Assembly (NCBI GenBank): GCA_016617855.1
Contig: JAECUM010004451.1
Span: forward strand, 52,976-116,975
Length of the DNA: 64,000 bases
Reading direction: 5' to 3'
DNA from: Megalonaias nervosa
Lineage: Eukaryota > Mollusca > Bivalvia > Unionida > Unionidae
Below the pieces are notes generated by a model. That model was not told where the DNA came from and did not search any database. It saw only the letters and a program-made list of their open reading frames with translations. Position 1 is the first letter of the stretch, and each line of letters starts with the position of its first letter. Below are positions 45,001 to 48,752 of the stretch, piece by piece. Made by a program: the position numbers and the translations under genes.

Positions 45001-46528
45001 TCACAAGATCCGAGTCGCCCCATTAAAAATTACAGCTCATGTCTGTGGGCCTTGTGTTTGAACTTAATGTTTCAATCCAAGTTATAGCAGAAGCCATTGG
45101 ATAGCATGCAGAGTCAACCTTCTTGAATTTTTATCACAAAGATTTATCTTTGCAGAAGCAAACCTTGAATCTGGTAGGTCTGGTGGTAGCCCAGATGACC
45201 ATTAGACCCAATTAAAACAACACAGCCTGTAAGCTTTGCTGGATTTGCTAGTGAAATTTTGTAGTAAGAGATTTCAGTAATTATCTTCTTAACCATATAT
45301 AGGGTTCACAGATCAAGTGACACTAGGCTGTGTTGCTTATGTAATTAGATCGGGTTATTGTTTGCATGCCATCAGTCCCTAGAAGGATACCTGAGGTAGA
45401 GGTCATTTGCTCAGCATTTCCTCCTGTTACCTATTCTCCTAATAAAATGTGAATAGAGAATGTATTTGAAGGAGAAAGCAAATCTTTAAGTAAATTGTGT
45501 TTCTCCAGGAATACTTAACCCAATCACATTACTTAAACACCCTACCAACCACCCTGCCATGTGAGCATCGATGTTAGTATATTGCTCAGCTAAAAAACTG
45601 GCGACACCTGGTGGTGGCAAGGGGAAGTAATGGGCAAGAGTTATTGCCATTTGTCTATACAAGATAGAAAAAGATGATTTTTGTCTTTTAGTAGAGCTGG
45701 ATTTGTGAGGCAGCACACTAATATTTCTAACATATAGTGATTGGGTAAGCTCGGAGAGTTCTTGCCCAGCTGCACTTGCTTTTGTATATTAGGCAGATAT
45801 CAGATGATGAGTCATCTCAGATCCACTAGGTCTCTTCTTATTATCATGAAAATATTTCAGGAACAGTTTTTTTTTATTGGTTTTAATTGCACTTTTAAAA
45901 CATTATCAGTTATATTATGCTGAGGAAATAGTAGTTAGGTGCCTTTCCCAAGGACACACAAAGAAAGCTGACCCAGGTTGGTCTGGGTGGACATCAATCA
46001 CACAACCCTTGAATTATGATTATGAGACTCTACCCATAGAGCTATCGTGACTCACTAAAATGATAACAAAACTGCAACAGAGAGCTATTAATAAGAAGTT
46101 GTTCATACTTCTCCCATTGTTTGCAGAAAATTTAAAGGTAGTTTTCAATCAGGAAAAGTATGACTGGTAAGGAATTTGTAATTGTCTTTCTTCAAAACTA
46201 GACGTTATCTTTAAACCTGTCTTTATTGAGAAAAGGTAGGGGAAGACTCGTACTAAAATCAGTTAATTTTATTGATGACTTTACCTGTCATATAACCAGG
46301 AGCCTGTCAGGGAGTGGAGGGTTGCCATACCTGGTGCATCTTGACCTGTCTGGCTGTATGAAAATAACTGGTGGAGGACTGGATGAGTTTGTTAGCCGCT
46401 GTATTAGGCTTGGTCCAGAGCACTTGTTCTATTGTGATAACATACTTGATGGTCCCTACCTTGACAGTGCCAATGGATGTCAAAACTTGCAATGTACTTC
46501 CAGAGTCTGCTGTCGTTCAGGGGAATAA
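11684..46528 (+). CDS. FBXL5: FBXL5 gene, exons 2 to last (5' incomplete), F-box/LRR iron sensor
   Basis: FBXL5 is the substrate receptor of an SCF (SKP1-CUL1-RBX1) ubiquitin ligase that degrades IRP2 when iron and oxygen are sufficient. Eight exons can be joined on the + strand: 11684-12019, 14458-14602, 21861-22064, 25372-25526, 26103-26216, 29403-29485, 33830-34776 and 46300-46528. All borders are GT/AG and the phases fit across every junction (0, 1, 1, 0, 0, 2, 2). The order is hemerythrin domain, F-box, acidic linker, LRRs, a cysteine-rich insert, and LRRs with a [2Fe-2S] site. About 737 codons are present against 691 in the whole human protein; the extra length is in the linker of the 33830-34776 exon. 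Exon 1, expected to hold about 28 residues including the His15 ligand, was not seen. The identification rests on collinear similarity to remembered FBXL5 domains and is very secure. Confidence 0.95.
12141..12266 (-). repeat. Inverted Penelope-like LTR fragment, left copy
   Basis: This segment is the reverse complement of 13153-13272, with shared tracts such as TAGTCACATGACCTCACA and GGGGTATATAAACCTCACAC on the - strand. It lies directly before a Penelope-like 3' end in the opposite orientation. Inverted and partly tandem LTR-like ends are usual for Penelope-like elements. Confidence 0.7.
12273..12650 (+). mobile_element. Penelope-like element 3' end (GIY-YIG tail), interrupted by a SINE
   Basis: Skipping the SINE at 12339-12598, the frame reads RTLLDIIFQLHTLHPVGIN and continues LVxMGVK after a stop. 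The second copy at 14085-14180 reads almost the same without the insertion. The pattern (aromatic..L.TL.P.GIN) matches the C-terminal end of the GIY-YIG endonuclease in Penelope-like retroelements. The copy is 5'-truncated and attached to an inverted LTR fragment. Confidence 0.72.
12339..12598 (+). mobile_element. SINE family C, tRNA-Leu/Ser-like head, (AAC)n tail
   Basis: The head contains GTGGCCGAGTGGTCTAAAGC (A box) and GGGTTCGAGTC (B box), the style of a long-variable-arm tRNA such as Leu or Ser. The body includes CCGGGTTCTTCCTCCACCA and TGGCCGCCATGTATAGCC and ends in (CAA)n. The 13-bp duplication ACATCCAGTAGGG flanks it at 12326-12338 and 12599-12611. A related 5'-truncated copy lies at 23616-23728. 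Confidence 0.93.
12651..13152. other. Intronic sequence between Penelope-like fragments
   Basis: No coding motif recognised. It may be internal sequence of the same element cluster. Confidence 0.4.
13153..13440 (+). repeat. Penelope-like LTR region with TATA box and hammerhead-like core
   Basis: On the + strand the segment contains GGGGTATATAAACCTCACAC (TATA-like, around 13246-13262), followed by a hammerhead-like core (13279-13347) and a short leader. The first 120 bases are repeated in inverted orientation at 12141-12266. A GIY-YIG coding remnant lies downstream. This order (promoter-like LTR with ribozyme, ORF, 3' end) fits a Penelope-like element. Confidence 0.65.
13279..13347 (+). ncRNA. 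Hammerhead-ribozyme-like core motif
   Basis: CTGATGAG (13317-13324) and CGAAAC (13337-13342) are the two conserved strands. Helix II is a perfect 4-bp GTTA/TAAC stem (13324-13327 with 13334-13337) closed by AAATAG. Helix III can form between GATCAGT (13279-13285) and ACTGGTC (13341-13347), with one G-U pair, giving a predicted cleavage site after U13286 (GUU, allowed by the NUH rule). Helix I in the 30-base stretch between is weak. An alternative pairing of CTGGTC with GACTAG (13361-13366) would give a type I fold but lacks the needed U at the cleavage site. Hammerheads are known in Penelope-like LTRs. Activity is uncertain. Confidence 0.5.
13441..13900 (+). pseudogene. Probable Penelope-like ORF remnant, unrecognised part
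   Basis: A 74-codon open frame (13444-13668) is rich in Ser, Lys and Thr and has no recognised domain. The following sequence, in another frame, reads KKARKLLSKYVKLKRCL, a basic helical stretch compatible with but not diagnostic of a Penelope-like N-terminal region. The reverse transcriptase core was not seen, so the element is internally deleted. The assignment depends on the neighbours. Confidence 0.4.
13901..14180 (+). pseudogene. Penelope-like GIY-YIG endonuclease domain remnant
   Basis: The frame from 13901 is open for 61 codons and reads CETKREFQVRIKKHLSDIR, then DPLVSKHFNLSNHNID and YQKIEIIKSD. After an in-frame TAG (14084) it continues YQLHTLQPVGIN and ends at a stop. These are the middle and C-terminal motifs of GIY-YIG nucleases from Penelope-like elements (ET.R....R..EH..DIR...D..V..HF...NH). 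The leading GIY/YIG strands were not seen. The last part also matches the copy at 12273-12650. It lies just upstream of FBXL5 exon 3 and is intronic. Confidence 0.8.
14458..14602 (+). CDS. FBXL5: FBXL5 exon 3: end of hemerythrin domain and linker
   Basis: The exon opens after TTTTTAACAG and continues the previous frame: VFQPLLMKYFTFEELRELK corresponds to the conserved last helix of the FBXL5 hemerythrin domain (human VFQPMLMEYFTYEELKDIK). After KAQVLEQHFEK the sequence becomes a polar, acidic linker (TESSDTSPDSEK), which varies in the family. The donor GTAAGA follows base 14602, leaving one base of a split codon (phase 1). It lies 2.4 kb downstream of exon 2; that intron is packed with Penelope-like repeats. 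Confidence 0.93.
14603..15729. other. FBXL5 intron sequence, nothing recognised
   Basis: AT-rich sequence after exon 3 without recognisable coding, RNA or terminal-repeat features. Short open frames on both strands have no known motif. Confidence 0.45.
15730..16470 (+). repeat. Degenerate tandem repeat, unit about 125-140 bp
   Basis: Five or six diverged units share a core like AAGCCTATTAATTTTGAGGT followed by CAAAGGTCA..GTCACTGGCTG, then an A-rich run, GGTTTGTGCACAAGA, TTTCATTTCTTGATCATGT and ACTTTCACTAAAGTTTGTGG. Related single units lie at about 17190-17400 and 33370-33560, so the family is dispersed in FBXL5 introns. Confidence 0.75.
16471..18165. other. FBXL5 intron sequence with one stray tandem-repeat unit
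   Basis: Apart from a diverged unit of the preceding repeat at about 17190-17400 (TTGACTAAAGTTTGTGCACA), no feature was recognised. The open frames near 17482-17862 overlap on opposite strands and show no motif. Confidence 0.45.
18168..20341. mobile_element. pogo/Tigger-like DNA transposon, non-autonomous, 2174 bp
   Basis: The left end begins CAGTGTGACCCCGTTATAAC and the reverse complement of the right end begins CAGTGTGACCTCGCTATAGC. Both are followed by further CCGTGTTATA motifs (three on each side). TA dinucleotides at 18166-18167 and 20342-20343 are the target duplication. Terminal CAGT plus TA duplication is typical for the pogo/Tigger branch of Tc1/mariner. No transposase was recognised inside; the frames at 18256-18519 (-), 18820-19068 and 19775-20029 (+) show no DDE or CENP-B motif. 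Confidence 0.87.
20344..21640. other. FBXL5 intron sequence, nothing recognised
   Basis: AT-rich intron DNA between the pogo-like element and a SINE remnant. No coding or structural feature was recognised. Confidence 0.45.
21645..21775 (+). mobile_element. SINE family B, headless fragment
   Basis: CAGCTGCCTCAGTGTGTCAT, GAAAGGCACTTGGCTAATG and TCCTCAGCATGTTATAGCAA match the bodies of the copies at 22462 and 48590. The tRNA head is missing. It lies about 90 bases upstream of FBXL5 exon 4. Confidence 0.65.
21861..22064 (+). CDS. FBXL5: FBXL5 exon 4: F-box domain
   Basis: After an acidic start (TETKEEEKGDNPEG) comes a canonical F-box, LEIEHLPDEVLLNIFSYL, then NPQDLCRSAQVCRNWNKLA and FWKNLYPVQWAKG. 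The F-box binds SKP1 and connects FBXL5 to CUL1. The match to human FBXL5 ([20 protein letters not shown]...LWKHLYPVHWARG) runs the whole length of the exon. The acceptor is GTTTTTCAG, the donor is GTGATT, and phase is 1 on both sides. The preceding intron is the second longest of the gene (7.3 kb). Confidence 0.96.
22462..22640 (+). mobile_element. SINE family B, tRNA-headed copy
   Basis: The head contains GGTAGCTCAGTGGTAGAGC (A box) and a B-box-like GAGTTTGATACCC. The body CTGCCTCAGTGTGTCTGTG, GGCACTTAGCTCCCATTTCC and GGCATGATATAGTCATTATG is shared with other copies at 21645, 45925 (- strand) and 48590. The head resembles a tRNA but cannot be a functional gene: the stems are not intact and it continues into the SINE body. 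Confidence 0.8.
22641..23604. other. FBXL5 intron sequence, nothing recognised
   Basis: No coding, RNA or repeat feature could be supported in this AT-rich stretch. Confidence 0.45.
23616..23728 (+). mobile_element. SINE family C, 5'-truncated copy
   Basis: Contains CCGGGTTCTTCCTCCACCA, TGGCCGCCATGTATAGCC, GTGCTGAAAAATGGCGTTAA and a (CAA)n tail as in the full copy at 12339-12598, but no tRNA head. The 11-bp duplication CAAAACCACAT at 23605-23615 and 23729-23739 marks the borders. Confidence 0.92.
23740..25371. other. FBXL5 intron sequence, nothing recognised
   Basis: AT-rich intron DNA ahead of exon 5. Opposite-strand open frames around 24553-24813 and 25140-25388 have no known motif. Confidence 0.45.
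25372..25526 (+). CDS. FBXL5: FBXL5 exon 5: acidic linker with DEDADIDES motif
   Basis: The exon codes for GHWNYHLGDN, a run of seven glutamates, and then LDEDADIDESEGIEERQED. The DEDADIDES core is identical to the acidic stretch between F-box and LRRs in human FBXL5, which fixes frame and identity although the exon start is otherwise variable. The acceptor is TGATATACAG and the donor GTATTC; entry phase is 1 and exit phase 0. The poly-Glu run comes from a GAG/GAA repeat and may vary in length between alleles. Confidence 0.92.
26103..26216 (+). CDS. FBXL5: FBXL5 exon 6: start of the LRR region
   Basis: These 38 codons (VRHESQILTDMIKYLVPRVG, then SFIRTCSFAYSKGLSNGI) match the human segment that begins MEKRLLHGLIHNVLPYVG and leads into the first leucine-rich repeat. 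The acceptor is ATTTTCACAG and the donor GTAAGT, both near consensus, with phase 0 on both sides. The exon is 576 bases after exon 5, the shortest intron in the gene. Confidence 0.93.
26240..26345 (+). repeat. GAT-rich simple repeat
   Basis: Imperfect GATGATGGTGATG / ATAATGAAGATGATG repeats just after exon 6. Confidence 0.7.
26346..27977. other. FBXL5 intron sequence, nothing recognised
   Basis: AT-rich, no recognised coding or repeat feature apart from a short local duplication TTCAGCTTGATAGG near 27880 and 27935. Confidence 0.45.
27988..28210 (+). mobile_element. SINE family A, 5'-truncated copy
   Basis: Body sequence (ACTAACAGCTGCCTTGCTAG, GACTGGTTGGCCTGGTGTCA, GGCATGATGCTTCAGTGCTA, TGCAGACATTG) matches the family. 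The head is absent. The 10-bp duplication CATTCATTGC at 27978-27987 and 28211-28220 delimits the insertion. Confidence 0.9.
28505..29003. mobile_element. Non-autonomous TIR element (MITE), 499 bp
   Basis: The first 36 bases (beginning CTTTGCTAGCCAAGGTTCTG) and the reverse complement of the last 36 (28968-29003) agree at 33 of 36 positions. Both flanks contain ACATCCAAA (28493-28501 and 29007-29015), possibly an imperfect target duplication. Overlapping open frames on both strands (28507-28755, 28531-28734) have no known domain. The superfamily cannot be decided from the ends alone. Confidence 0.82.
29403..29485 (+). CDS. FBXL5: FBXL5 exon 7: first LRR unit
   Basis: Twenty-seven codons plus two bases encode LYRIFSLCPNMEYLDLTQTR followed by ITDLAFKG. 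This matches the human LRR unit LELCPNLEHLDLTQTDISD. The acceptor follows TATTTCTTTCAG. The donor is GTTAGT after base 29485; the phase (2) restores the frame of the next exon through a shared glycine codon. Confidence 0.93.
29486..31325. other. FBXL5 intron sequence, nothing recognised
   Basis: AT-rich intron between exon 7 and a pogo-like element. A small tandem duplication of GTATGTGATTTCATG lies near 30990-31025. Confidence 0.45.
31521..31785 (+). repeat. Three 89-bp tandem units in the pogo-like element
   Basis: Units start with CATTTATGTCG at 31521, 31610 and 31699 and share CCAGTTCCGACC, CAACAATTAGTTGATCTTGC and CAGGCTTTAAT. Each unit repeats the ATGTCGAC motif found in the terminal repeats, as expected for subterminal transposase-binding repeats. 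Confidence 0.9.
31954..32072 (+). pseudogene. CENP-B-N-like start of a Tigger-type transposase, broken
   Basis: An ATG codes for MATNGSVNA; after a one-base shift the frame continues LNLQSLETKYLAVKEVEGG and TSRKDVSEKF, then stops at 32070-32072. The pattern L.L..K..ViKEvE.G.S...V...F is the first helix-turn-helix of pogo/Tigger transposases, related to CENP-B. The rest of the DNA-binding and catalytic parts is absent. Confidence 0.78.
32820..33166 (+). mobile_element. SINE family A, full-length copy with (CACG/CA)n tail
   Basis: The tRNA-like head GGTGGCCTGGTGGTTAGAGC (A box) is followed by a degraded B box and the complete family body, ending in a CACGCACGCACACACA microsatellite. The 8-bp duplication TGTGCTGT lies at 32812-32819 and 33167-33174. 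It is the most complete copy in the window. Confidence 0.92.
33370..33560 (+). repeat. Diverged unit of the ~130-bp tandem family
   Basis: TTGACCAAGCTTTATGGATA, AGGTCTGAAAGTCAGAGGCT and TTTCTGCAAAGTAAATT resemble units at 15730-16470. Similarity is weak. Confidence 0.4.
33830..34776 (+). CDS. FBXL5: FBXL5 exon 8: LRR, long linker, cysteine-rich segment, LRR (frame break inside)
   Basis: The exon begins with an LRR unit (LHHLDLSGCLYITDRTLKRL) and ends with another (LEFLSLSGCFQITDEGLR). Between them lies a long polar linker rich in Ser, Asp and Glu and then a cysteine-rich part (RKCCCVIERSSCCHTKPMC), as in the variable middle of human FBXL5. The first frame is open from 33831 and stops at 34518-34520; the second frame, which carries the cysteine-rich part and final LRR, is open only from 34463. 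So the coding sequence changes frame between about 34392 and 34520. Either a one-base indel (assembly error or mutation) or an 80-bp intron (34392-34471, GTAAGA...CTGCCAG) would join them. The donor GTATTG follows 34776 in phase 2. Confidence 0.88.
34960..35130 (+). repeat. Minisatellite, unit about 40 bp, left part
   Basis: Imperfect units of the form GTAAATTGCACCAAGATGTA, TCTAATATGACTGTGACAT. The array stops at 35130 and resumes at 35982 on the other side of a TIR element, so it was one array before the insertion. Confidence 0.8.
35131..35981 (+). mobile_element. TIR DNA transposon remnant (851 bp) inserted in a minisatellite
   Basis: The ends are CATAGCTGCCAACCCTC and its exact reverse complement GAGGGTTGGCAGCTATG. 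The 6-bp duplication TAATAT lies at 35125-35130 and 35982-35987. Inside, on the + strand, an ATG at 35516 starts MPSLPRKKKCIA, followed after a stop by a zinc-finger-like segment (C..CATNFSIGHGGRDDVRK, H....). Such a finger is common at the start of hAT-like and related transposases. The rest of a transposase is missing. Confidence 0.85.
35516..35800 (+). pseudogene. BED/C2H2-like zinc finger remnant of a transposase
   Basis: In one frame: MPSLPRKKKCIA, stop, KVKFSLEYTKNWLCIQSS, then C, stop, CATNFSIGHGGRDDV, RKHIGSKKY. The spacing C-x2-C...H-x5-Y(H) and the FSI.HGG..DV..H signature recall N-terminal fingers of some transposases and of genes derived from them. Three stops and loss of the rest show it is a relic. 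Confidence 0.6.
35982..36180 (+). repeat. Minisatellite, unit about 40 bp, right part
   Basis: Units such as GTAAGCTGTACCGTAATGTA and TCTAATATGACTATGACAT continue the array interrupted at 35130. Confidence 0.8.
36181..38340. other. FBXL5 intron sequence, nothing recognised
   Basis: AT-rich. A short diverged duplication (GTGTGACATTGCATCCATTG and GTGTGGCACTTGCATCCATT at about 37933 and 38014) is the only structure noticed. Confidence 0.45.
38350..38950 (+). repeat. Degenerate tandem repeat, unit about 140 bp
   Basis: Four or five diverged units share TCCAATATGGCAACCATGGC, ATCTTGTTATT, CCTGAATGGAAAGTCAT, GGTTTTCACCAGAAGACTTC and TTAGTTGGTCCT. Similar units at 61180-61400 and a shorter one near 10930-11010 show the family is dispersed. 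Confidence 0.78.
38960..40342. other. FBXL5 intron sequence before the DIRS-like element
   Basis: No supported feature. The open frame 39589-39894 follows a TTACAG and could suggest an exon, but its sequence matches nothing in FBXL5 and includes low-complexity parts. Confidence 0.4.
40343..40530 (+). repeat. DIRS-like left inverted terminal repeat
   Basis: TATAGACAAAGAGCAATAAC, CTTGCTACCGCCAGGTGTTG and CCCTGCTAAAAGACAAAAAT match the reverse complement of 45565-45745 (TATAGACAAATGGCAATAAC, CTTGCCACCACCAGGTGTCG, CTCTACTAAAAGACAAAAAT) over about 180 bases with roughly one difference in five. Confidence 0.87.
40766..40862 (+). repeat. ~100-bp direct repeat, copy 1 (inside DIRS-like element)
   Basis: GAGTTAGTAACATGCTGA, GCTAATTTATGCTTTGTTTT recur at 41270-41370 as GAGTTAGTAACATGCTGA, CTAATTTATATTCTGTTTT. 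The SINE lies between the two copies. Confidence 0.75.
40915..41225 (+). mobile_element. SINE family A, full-length copy in the DIRS-like element
   Basis: Head CTCTGGTGGCCAAAGTGATA / AGAGC with B box GGTTCAAACCCC, then the family body (GACTGGTCGGCCTGGTGTCA, ATGATGCCCCAGTGCTAGAC), tail AAATCACACATGTACACA. A target duplication was not identified. Since it lies within the DIRS-like element, it inserted later. Confidence 0.88.
41270..41370 (+). repeat. ~100-bp direct repeat, copy 2 (inside DIRS-like element)
   Basis: Diverged copy of 40766-40862. Confidence 0.75.
41550..42360 (+). pseudogene. DIRS-like ORF1 (gag-like) remnant
   Basis: Open frame 41865-42152 encodes FPPPLTQDYKAKASVDF, EEEMPSFRLLPQLAEIK and SFHWYNTHSDAFSTVLPSL and continues in another frame at 42168-42365 (LKANVLTASAIFNLI). 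It precedes the RT region, the place of ORF1 in DIRS elements. Gag-like proteins of this group are poorly conserved, so the call rests on position. Not a host gene. Confidence 0.5.
42361..43530 (+). pseudogene. DIRS-like reverse transcriptase remnant
   Basis: A 205-codon frame (42343-42960) includes LPVGSHLLQFQAHWITL, then VIQFISEGLQISCILPP, the conserved stretch just upstream of RT in DIRS elements (P.GGRL..F...W......W....I..G..I.F...P). After frameshifts: DLTDTYFHVLIHP (RT motif D..DAY.H..I), LLFGLNIRPQVFTKV (LPFGL..AP..FT), YLDDILQKL (the YLDD active-site box, 43152-43180), and MNWGKSDLHPFQLFVHLGM (K..L.P.Q...FLGM). Several stops lie in every frame. Confidence 0.85.
43545..44100 (+). pseudogene. 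DIRS-like RNase H remnant
   Basis: The frame 43545-44015 begins with IPASVVQPRLAAL and reads VCTDASMNTCGAQLLPDF, then SGTWEPGEQPLNINLLEMMA. This is the DIRS RNase H signature (TDAS..GWGA...G.W...E..LHIN.LE..A). A later frame gives WGVFDDDLFATRWNHKFPMY and VPDPESWAMDPLSISW, the conserved connector (P.VDLFAT..N....Y....PDP.A...DAL...W) between RNase H and recombinase. The segment confirms the family. Confidence 0.87.
44610..45190 (+). pseudogene. DIRS-like tyrosine recombinase remnant
   Basis: The frame 44670-45026 includes DPVCALGHYLKCTDKLW, matching the L.PV.AL..Y...T segment of DIRS tyrosine recombinases. Downstream, shifted frames contain an ITAHVCGPCV-like stretch (family consensus R.HD.R...) and an FLNFYHKDLSLQ-like end (family consensus F..FYLRD). 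The catalytic Arg/His/Tyr residues cannot be placed with confidence because of frameshifts. Confidence 0.7.
45498..45536 (+). repeat. Candidate DIRS internal complementary region
   Basis: TTTCTCCAGGAATACTTAAC, CCAATCACATTACTTA resembles the extreme left end and left flank at 40323-40360 (TTTCTCCTTTAAATATGTTC, CAAAATCACATTACATTA). DIRS elements carry such an internal copy of their outer ends between the recombinase and the right repeat, which is where this lies. Confidence 0.55.
45565..45745 (-). repeat. DIRS-like right inverted terminal repeat
   Basis: Reverse complement of the left repeat at 40343-40530. Confidence 0.87.
45925..46062 (-). mobile_element. SINE family B copy, - strand
   Basis: On the - strand it begins GAGTCACGATAGCTCTATGG / GTAGAGTC (A box) and continues with CTCATAATCATAATTCAAGG, GTTGTGTGATTGATG and CCTTGGGAAAGGCACCTAAC, the family B body. 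It lies in the last FBXL5 intron between the DIRS-like element and the last exon. Confidence 0.72.
46300..46528 (+). CDS. FBXL5: FBXL5 last exon: C-terminal LRR and [2Fe-2S] cysteines, stop codon
   Basis: The exon completes the split Arg codon of GLR and encodes SLSGSGGLPYLVHLDLSGC, an LRR, then LFYCDNILDGPYLDSANGC and QNLQCTSRVCCRSGE followed by TAA (46526-46528). The four cysteines that bind the oxygen-sensitive [2Fe-2S] cluster in human FBXL5 (C662, C676, C686, C687) have counterparts at codons 46433-46435, 46478-46480, 46508-46510 and 46511-46513. One extra residue lies between the first two. The acceptor ATAACCAG is pyrimidine-poor. The 11.5-kb intron upstream contains a whole DIRS-like element. 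Confidence 0.95.
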
Positions 46529-47289
46529 GGTGAGCACATATTCTGAAAAATCACTTTTTAAATGATTTGTTAAAAATGTTTTCAGACACTGTTCATTTCT
46601 AGATGCCACATTTATTTAGTACCAAACTTGTTTTCATGCCTTATAATTTTTGTAAATGATTTTATTTATGCACTTATGTTTTCAGATAGAATTTTTTATT
46701 CAGCAATGATAAGATAATGGGAAGAAACCAATACCATATTTGGAAGTGGAGGAATAGCTTGCTTTTCTTTGGAAATAGCTTCTGCAAATTGCATGTTTGA
46801 ATCAAATTGTAGAAAATGAAGAGAACCACTTTTATTAAATTGCTGAGTGTGATATAAGGAATACAGCTTAAAACTATGATATGTACCTGTGGAGATATAA
46901 AAACCTGAAAAACTTGAGAAGTCTGTGGAACCCTTATCTTGTTCAGATTTGGTATGTAAGCTCTTGTCATCATGGTCTTGAATGAGTTTGTGAACACTGG
47001 AGGCCATAGTTGTGGTCCAGGGTTTGCATAATCTTTTGCCTCATGTTTAATTATAAACTTGGCAACTATTTGCAGTTATATTATGCAGATTTTCATGGTG
47101 GTGATGAGTAGATGATGGTAAGAGAATAAAACATGACTGGTTCTTTTGCATCATGTCTGAAGTTGTCTTTCAGTATGCTTGCATTTTCAGATGGACTAAA
47201 AAAAATTAGATGTAACTAGGCCTGTGATATCGTTGTGTGATTACTTTACCATGCGAATTTGGGGTTGGTTCCAAAATGTACTGGAATAG
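46529..47289 (+). other. FBXL5 3' UTR / downstream sequence
   Basis: AT-rich sequence following the stop codon, expected to contain the 3' UTR. Overlapping - strand frames at 46674-47007 show no known motif and are probably chance. Confidence 0.5.
47125..47130 (+). promoter_or_regulatory. Candidate polyadenylation signal for FBXL5
   Basis: An AATAAA hexamer lies about 600 bases after the FBXL5 stop codon, a plausible 3'-UTR length. Another AATAAA is near 47722. In AT-rich DNA such hexamers are common, so this is only a candidate. Confidence 0.25.
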
Positions 47290-47860
47290 CACTTGAAAAT
47301 ATTAAGAGTACTTGAATTAAGTTTTCATTCAATTGTTTGTTTTTGTACGCTGAATGAAATATGATGGATATTCAAAAAGTTATGAATATTAGTACGCTAT
47401 AGAACAAAGTTCTTTGTTAGTGAACAGTATCTGTGCATCCCTTAATCTTCTCCCCATGCACCTCTACGAACTTTCTCAGTCTGGTTATCCAGTTATTAAA
47501 TGCCATTTTGTATTAACGTTTTGGTACTTGGTTCATGCACTGGAAAACCGTTTTTCCAACTGCATGAAAACTATAAAATCATCTGCCCTTCAGCGAATTT
47601 TTGAGAATAGGATTTGGCCAAAAGGATGAGGTTCAGTAAGGGCTGAGTTTGGCCGCTAATCAGATTCCTGTGAAACTTGTATAGATAAAAGAGGAAACAT
47701 GGAAAGAAGGAAACATTCAGGTCTAATAAATGTCAAAATATGCTTTTGCTGTACATCGATTAGGAATCTATTCAGAAGATGAATTTATAAGCTATCAGGC
47801 ATGCATGGGCACAATCCCTCAGACATAACATCGAGCTGTTGAGCATCTGGTCTTTTTTTC
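47290..47860 (-). mobile_element. Probable mariner-like relic (3' half and end)
   Basis: On the - strand a frame contains DDFIVFMQLEKRFSS and, after shifts, NNWITRLRKFVEV, reminiscent of the C-terminal region of mariner-type transposases. On the + strand the outer side reads GGATATTCAAAAAGTTATGA, a style of end common in mariner elements. No opposite end or TA duplication was found. Confidence 0.4.
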
Positions 47861-48589
47861 AGTGGAGCGGCATACTCAAGGATAATTATAATTTATTCCC
47901 AATTTTGTGCTGGTAAAATCTATTAATTTATCATTTAATATGACATAATGTAGCAACTATGGTTGATAATGTTGCCTGGTACTGACAAGGCTCCAGTTTG
48001 CATGTGTGCATACTCACATGTGTATATATGCAACACACATATTCAGATCAAGTTGAAAAATAAAAACAACCCCAAAAATATGTACAAGACATTAGAAATG
48101 CAGCAACTGAGCACTGGCAAAGTACTAAAGATATGCCCCAAAAGGGCCGCCACATTTTTCTAGTTAGTCATTCTCACACATACACTCTGTCTGCCTGTCT
48201 CCTCTCTCTCATCTCGGATGCGCTTAGTCAATATCAATAGGAATATATATTTGTATAATACCCCAAATTCATGTATAGACACAGCTCTCCAATGATGTAT
48301 AGTGAGGCATAAAGGATAACACAATCCCCTCTTAACATATGCAACAGATAAGGCATTCAGAACTAAAATTGATATGTACAAGTCTCATGTGACAATTGAC
48401 CTTGCCCATTAAAGGTCATATAGTCTTATATTTTTTTGCATTTGAGCGGAGACCTTATGAAAAATGAAAAAAATCCCATTCTTTCAAATTTGATTTTAAA
48501 CGAGACATGTGCAACCACTTTATGACTTAGGGAGTCAAAAATTTCATTTTTTCTTTTTCTCTTTTTCTTGGGGCAAGGGGGGGGGCACA

Positions 48590-48752
48590 GTTGCATAGTT
48601 GGTAGAGCTTTGGATTCATAATCTTAGGGTTGTGGGTGGGATACCTTGCCAAGCCACAGCCTGGGCTGGCTATCTCGGTATGTCATTGGGAAAGGCACTT
48701 CCTCAGCATGATAATAGCTGTCAGTGTCTGTAAACTGCTGTTAAAACCCCAT
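48590..48752 (+). mobile_element. SINE family B copy
   Basis: The head CAGTTGCATAGTTGGTAGAG with a degraded B box is followed by CTGGCTATCTCGGTATGTCA, TTGGGAAAGGCACTTCCTC and AGCATGATAATAGCTGTCAG as in other family B copies. Confidence 0.72.

Larger units (their letters stand above)
40343..45745 (+). mobile_element. DIRS-like tyrosine-recombinase retrotransposon, degraded, 5.4 kb
   Basis: The element has inverted terminal repeats (40343-40530 and 45565-45745), a gag-like region, RT, RNase H and a tyrosine recombinase remnant in DIRS order on the + strand. All frames are broken by stops and shifts. A SINE (40915-41225) sits between the left repeat and the gag-like part. Its position in the last FBXL5 intron, in the same orientation as the gene, makes that intron 11.5 kb long. 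DIRS elements have a tyrosine recombinase instead of a DDE integrase and make no target duplication; none was seen. Confidence 0.88.
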
